From the NCBI GenBank assembly GCA_900543715.1, contig UQSX01000070.1, positions 1-15,603 of the forward strand: DNA of 15,603 nucleotides, written 5' to 3'. Below are positions 12,739 through 15,603 of this stretch, in pieces. The DNA is from an uncultured Blautia sp. (lineage in GTDB: Bacteria; Bacillota; Clostridia; Lachnospirales; Lachnospiraceae). The notes below the pieces were generated by a model. The model had not been told where the DNA came from, did no database searches, and saw only the letters and a program-made list of their open reading frames with translations. Both the position numbers and the translations under genes were made by a program. How positions within the stretch are numbered: position 1 is the first letter of the stretch; each line of letters opens with the position of its first letter.

Positions 12739-13587
12739 TTGAAACGGAGTACATTAACGAAATTCATTGTATATATCCTGATCAGCCTCCTTGGCCTGAT
12801 TATGCTGTATCCTCTGATATGGATGATATTTGCGGCCCTTAAGCCCTCATCGGAGGTGCTGTCAAGCCCGGACCTGCTTCCCAGCCAGTTCCGGTTTGAC
12901 AATTTTGCAGCCGGATGGAAATTGGTCAGGCCGTATACCTTTGGTAAGTTTTTCATGAATACATTTTTTGTGGTCATCAACTGTGTGGTGTGCAGCCTTG
13001 TCATCAGCCTGTTCGTGGGATATGCCTTTGCAAGGGTGGACTTCAGGTTTAAGTCATTCTGGTTCAGCGTCTTATTCCTGACAATCATGCTTCCGGCCAC
13101 AACAACCCTTGTGTCCCGGTATGTGGTATTCAGCAAGATTGGGTGGCTTAATACATATCTGCCCTTTATCATTCCCACGGCCCTAGGGGTTGGAAATGGA
13201 GGAGGGTTCTTCATCTATCTGGTGGCCCAGTTCATCAAAGGTATACCAAAGGAACTGGATGAGGCTGCCAAGATAGACGGATGTTCCACGTTCAGTATCA
13301 TTGTAAGAATCATTTTCCCGCTGTGCAAACCGTCCCTGTTCTCTGTTGCTATCTTTGCATTCATGTGGAATTGGGATGATTTCCAGAATCAGCTGATTTA
13401 CCTGACAAAGGTTGACCTTTATACAGTTGCCCTGGCAATGCGGACAACCATTGACGCCACCGGGGCAGACAACTGGGGAGCGGTCATGGCCATGGCATTA
13501 TGTTCTGTGCTTCCGGCAATCGTGATGTTCTTCTGCCTTCAGAAGTACTTTGTGGATGGGGTCAGCACATCAGGACTAAAAGGATAA
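12739..13587 (+). CDS. Sugar ABC transporter permease (MalG type)
   Basis: This 282-residue second CUT1 permease pairs with the preceding one. Membrane segments lie near 9-33, 70-96, 107-128, 138-160, 198-216 and 244-268. The EAA loop ELDEAAKIDGCSTFSIIVRI (172-191) precedes FPLCKPSL. The start is TTG at 12739: AGGAGGGG lies 6 bases upstream and the next gene-internal ATG would remove the first membrane segment. The last residues (YFVDGVSTSGLKG) match the usual YFVxGLTAGAVKG-type tail. The solute-binding protein and the MsmK/UgpC-type ATPase needed for transport are not in the window; in many Firmicutes the ATPase is shared and encoded elsewhere. Confidence 0.92.
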   Translation: MKRSTLTKFIVYILISLLGLIMLYPLIWMIFAALKPSSEVLSSPDLLPSQFRFDNFAAGWKLVRPYTFGKFFMNTFFVVINCVVCSLVISLFVGYAFARVDFRFKSFWFSVLFLTIMLPATTTLVSRYVVFSKIGWLNTYLPFIIPTALGVGNGGGFFIYLVAQFIKGIPKELDEAAKIDGCSTFSIIVRIIFPLCKPSLFSVAIFAFMWNWDDFQNQLIYLTKVDLYTVALAMRTTIDATGADNWGAVMAMALCSVLPAIVMFFCLQKYFVDGVSTSGLKG

Positions 13588-13601
13588 AAGAGGAGGCCTA
13601 T

Positions 13602-15603
13602 ATGTTAAAGGTTGAAAAGAAAATCCAGTCAGAAATTAACCGTCTGGAGCAGATGCTTTACAGGCACAGGACGCCTGTGAAAGGATGGATGGCAAAGCAA
13701 GGTTATTACCGCCATCCCGAAGAATATGAAATGATGGATGGGGAATGGGAAGAACTGGCGGAAGGAATCCATGTGGGCAGTCCGGATCTGACCGTATTTC
13801 TCAAAAACCATATTGTACTGGACGCCGGTTATAAAGGCGAGACCGCAGTGCTCCTGCTTAAGGTTGGAGGCGAGGGCTGCGTTTCTGTCAATGGAAACCA
13901 TTATAATGGACTGGACTTTAACCGGAATATGATTCTGCTGTCCGAATGTGCGCAGGGTGGGGAAGAATATAAGGTTGAGATTGAAACGTATTGCAAGGAC
14001 CTGATTTTAGACAGCGACAATGTGTTTAAGACAGATGTTGTGATAACCCAGTCAGAGATTGCCGCCATTAACAGGCCGGCATGGGATTTCTATTTTGAAG
14101 TTAAGACGGGATTTGACTTTATTGTGGGCTGCGGTGAGGAGTACACAAGACAGCGTGTCCTGCATGTAATTTACCAGGCCCTGCTGAAACTGGATTATTC
14201 AGAACAAGATACCTTTGATGAGAGCGTGAAACAGGCCCTCAGTGAATATGTGAAGGCCATTGCCGGATATAATCAGATTAAGATTCCTGTAAAGATGTAT
14301 TTTGCAGGACACTCCCATATTGACGTGGCATGGCACTGGCCCCTAAAGGAAACAGTAAGGAAGGTGAGCCGGACATTTTCCAGCATGCTGCGCCTGATGG
14401 AACAATATGAAAGCTTTAAGTTCTGCCAGAGCATGCCGGTCCTTTACGAGATGGCCCAGAAATACTACCCGGAGCTGTTTGCCCAGATAAAAGAACGGGT
14501 AAAGGAAGGGCGCTGGGAAACGCTGGGAAGCATGTACCTGGAGCCGGACTGCAACTTGATCAGCGGCGAATCATTTGTACGGCAGATTATGTATGGAAAG
14601 AGGTTCTACCAGAAGGAACTGGGAAGCGATTCCAATATCTGCTTCCTGCCCGATGTATTCGGATATTCTTCTGCAATGCCCCAGATCCTTAAGAAGGCAG
14701 GGACGGATTATTTCTTTACCACAAAGCTGACCTGGAACGAGACCAATGAATTTCCATACAGCGTATTCAAATGGAGAGGGCTGGACGGCACGGAGGTCCT
14801 GTCAGGGATGATGTCCATGTGTACGCAGCGCGGGCTGGGGCTGTACAATGGGGACCTGTCCGCAGCTGGTGTAAGGCAGTCCATGGATCATTTTAAGAAC
14901 AAGGAAAATGGAGACCCACTTCTCTATCTCTATGGACATGGTGACGGAGGCGGCGGCGTCACAAAGGAAATGCTGGAGTCGGTAACAAGGCTTAACAGGG
15001 TTCCCATGATGCCTGAGGTTACGGTTGGGACCGTAAAACAGTATTTTGACGAACTGGACAAGGAGAAGGATTATCCTGTATGGGCAGGGGAACTGTACTT
15101 TGAAAAACACAGGGGTACCTATACCACTGCCGCCAATAATAAAAAGAACAACCGTAAGAGCGAACTTTTATTCCGTGACGCGGAAATTGTATCTGTATTC
15201 CAGTATCTGGAAAATGGCACCTACCAGGGCGCGGACCTGGAGGCAGGATGGAAGAAGATTTTATTGAACCAGTTCCATGATATCCTGCCGGGAACCTGTA
15301 TACGCGAAGTCTATGAGGAGTGCGGCCGGGAGTATGGGGAGATTGCAGGAATCGGGCAGGAGAGCATCCGGCAGAACCTCAGATGTATAGCCCAGCCGGA
15401 TGAAGCGGCGGTAACCGTATATAATACCCTGTCCTGGAGCCGCAGGCAGGTGGTATCCATTGACGGCAGGGGATATGAGGCTGTGGTGGACGGAAAAGGA
15501 GCATATCCGGTGCAGGCCCTGAAAGAGGACGGTACCATTGACTTCCTGGCAGAGGATGTGCCGGCCCTGGGGTACAAGGTATATTACCTCACTCACAGGA
15601 CAG
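13602..15603 (+). CDS. GH38 alpha-mannosidase, partial at the right edge
   Basis: The enzyme hydrolyses alpha-mannosidic bonds. 667 residues are visible and the frame is open at the edge; the full family length is about 800 to 1050. The N-terminal 230 residues form the beta-domain of bacterial enzymes. The catalytic domain starts with AGHSHIDVAWHW (zinc ligands H239 and D241), then CFLPDVFGYSSAMPQI with nucleophile D351, and LLNQFHDILPGT with the third histidine ligand. No signal peptide is seen, so it works in the cytoplasm on imported oligosaccharides. AGAGGAGG lies 6 bases before the ATG, 14 bases after the MalG-type gene, so it is co-transcribed. Mannose set free needs a kinase or PTS route, not seen here, before the ManA step. 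Confidence 0.95.
   Translation, partial: MLKVEKKIQSEINRLEQMLYRHRTPVKGWMAKQGYYRHPEEYEMMDGEWEELAEGIHVGSPDLTVFLKNHIVLDAGYKGETAVLLLKVGGEGCVSVNGNHYNGLDFNRNMILLSECAQGGEEYKVEIETYCKDLILDSDNVFKTDVVITQSEIAAINRPAWDFYFEVKTGFDFIVGCGEEYTRQRVLHVIYQALLKLDYSEQDTFDESVKQALSEYVKAIAGYNQIKIPVKMYFAGHSHIDVAWHWPLKETVRKVSRTFSSMLRLMEQYESFKFCQSMPVLYEMAQKYYPELFAQIKERVKEGRWETLGSMYLEPDCNLISGESFVRQIMYGKRFYQKELGSDSNICFLPDVFGYSSAMPQILKKAGTDYFFTTKLTWNETNEFPYSVFKWRGLDGTEVLSGMMSMCTQRGLGLYNGDLSAAGVRQSMDHFKNKENGDPLLYLYGHGDGGGGVTKEMLESVTRLNRVPMMPEVTVGTVKQYFDELDKEKDYPVWAGELYFEKHRGTYTTAANNKKNNRKSELLFRDAEIVSVFQYLENGTYQGADLEAGWKKILLNQFHDILPGTCIREVYEECGREYGEIAGIGQESIRQNLRCIAQPDEAAVTVYNTLSWSRRQVVSIDGRGYEAVVDGKGAYPVQALKEDGTIDFLAEDVPALGYKVYYLTHRT

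Noticed and set aside
12675..13214. Minus-strand 179-codon ORF
   Set aside because: It is antisense to the MalG-type permease and has no independent support.

Overview
The window joins two kinds of DNA. The right part (about 9.2 to 15.6 kb) reads as ordinary Clostridia chromosome, probably Lachnospiraceae and perhaps Enterocloster-like. It holds a tRNA-Arg(CCT), a DUF3881 protein (a family known to me mainly from that group) and a mannoside-use operon with moderate G+C and strong AGGAGG-type ribosome binding sites. The left part (1 to about 9.2 kb) is clearly more A+T-rich. It looks like the integrase-proximal end of an integrative element inserted at the 3' end of the tRNA-Arg gene. No second copy of the tRNA 3' end is visible, so the element probably continues past the left edge.

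Element, read from the tRNA leftward: a cluster of TATTAGCA repeats (candidate integrase arm sites); a tyrosine integrase preceded by a MerR/HTH_17-type excisionase; a 680-base stretch without a convincing gene; a decayed YqaJ-type exonuclease gene with two tiny coupled ORFs before it; a candidate defence module; an ISLre2-family insertion sequence with a 10-bp target duplication; and the N-terminal 406 residues of an unusual toxin-like protein. All cargo genes are on the minus strand, pointing away from the integrase.

The candidate defence module has an ABC/AAA-type ATPase of the COG1106 class, a 313-residue protein of unknown family with an LFIDP motif, and an 81-residue Ala/Ser repeat protein. 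The last follows its neighbour in the same frame after a TAG stop and seems to start at ATT. Between the ATPase and the 313-residue gene, on the opposite strand, lies a promoter-hairpin-hairpin-T-tract unit that looks like a small RNA gene.

The most striking item is the gene running off the left edge. It fuses a viroplasmin domain and a complete RNase H1 domain (all four catalytic acidic residues present) to a region that resembles the middle of RnlA, the RNase LS toxin. In E. coli, RNase HI stimulates RnlA as a separate protein; here the two appear to be one polypeptide. The gene has its own promoter with a 12-bp perfect palindrome in the spacer.

In the chromosomal part, a class I mannose-6-phosphate isomerase, two CUT1-type sugar permeases and a GH38 alpha-mannosidase lie in one direction. 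Together they suggest uptake of a mannosylated oligosaccharide, release of mannose by the mannosidase and entry of mannose-6-phosphate into glycolysis. The solute-binding protein, transporter ATPase and sugar kinase are not in the window.
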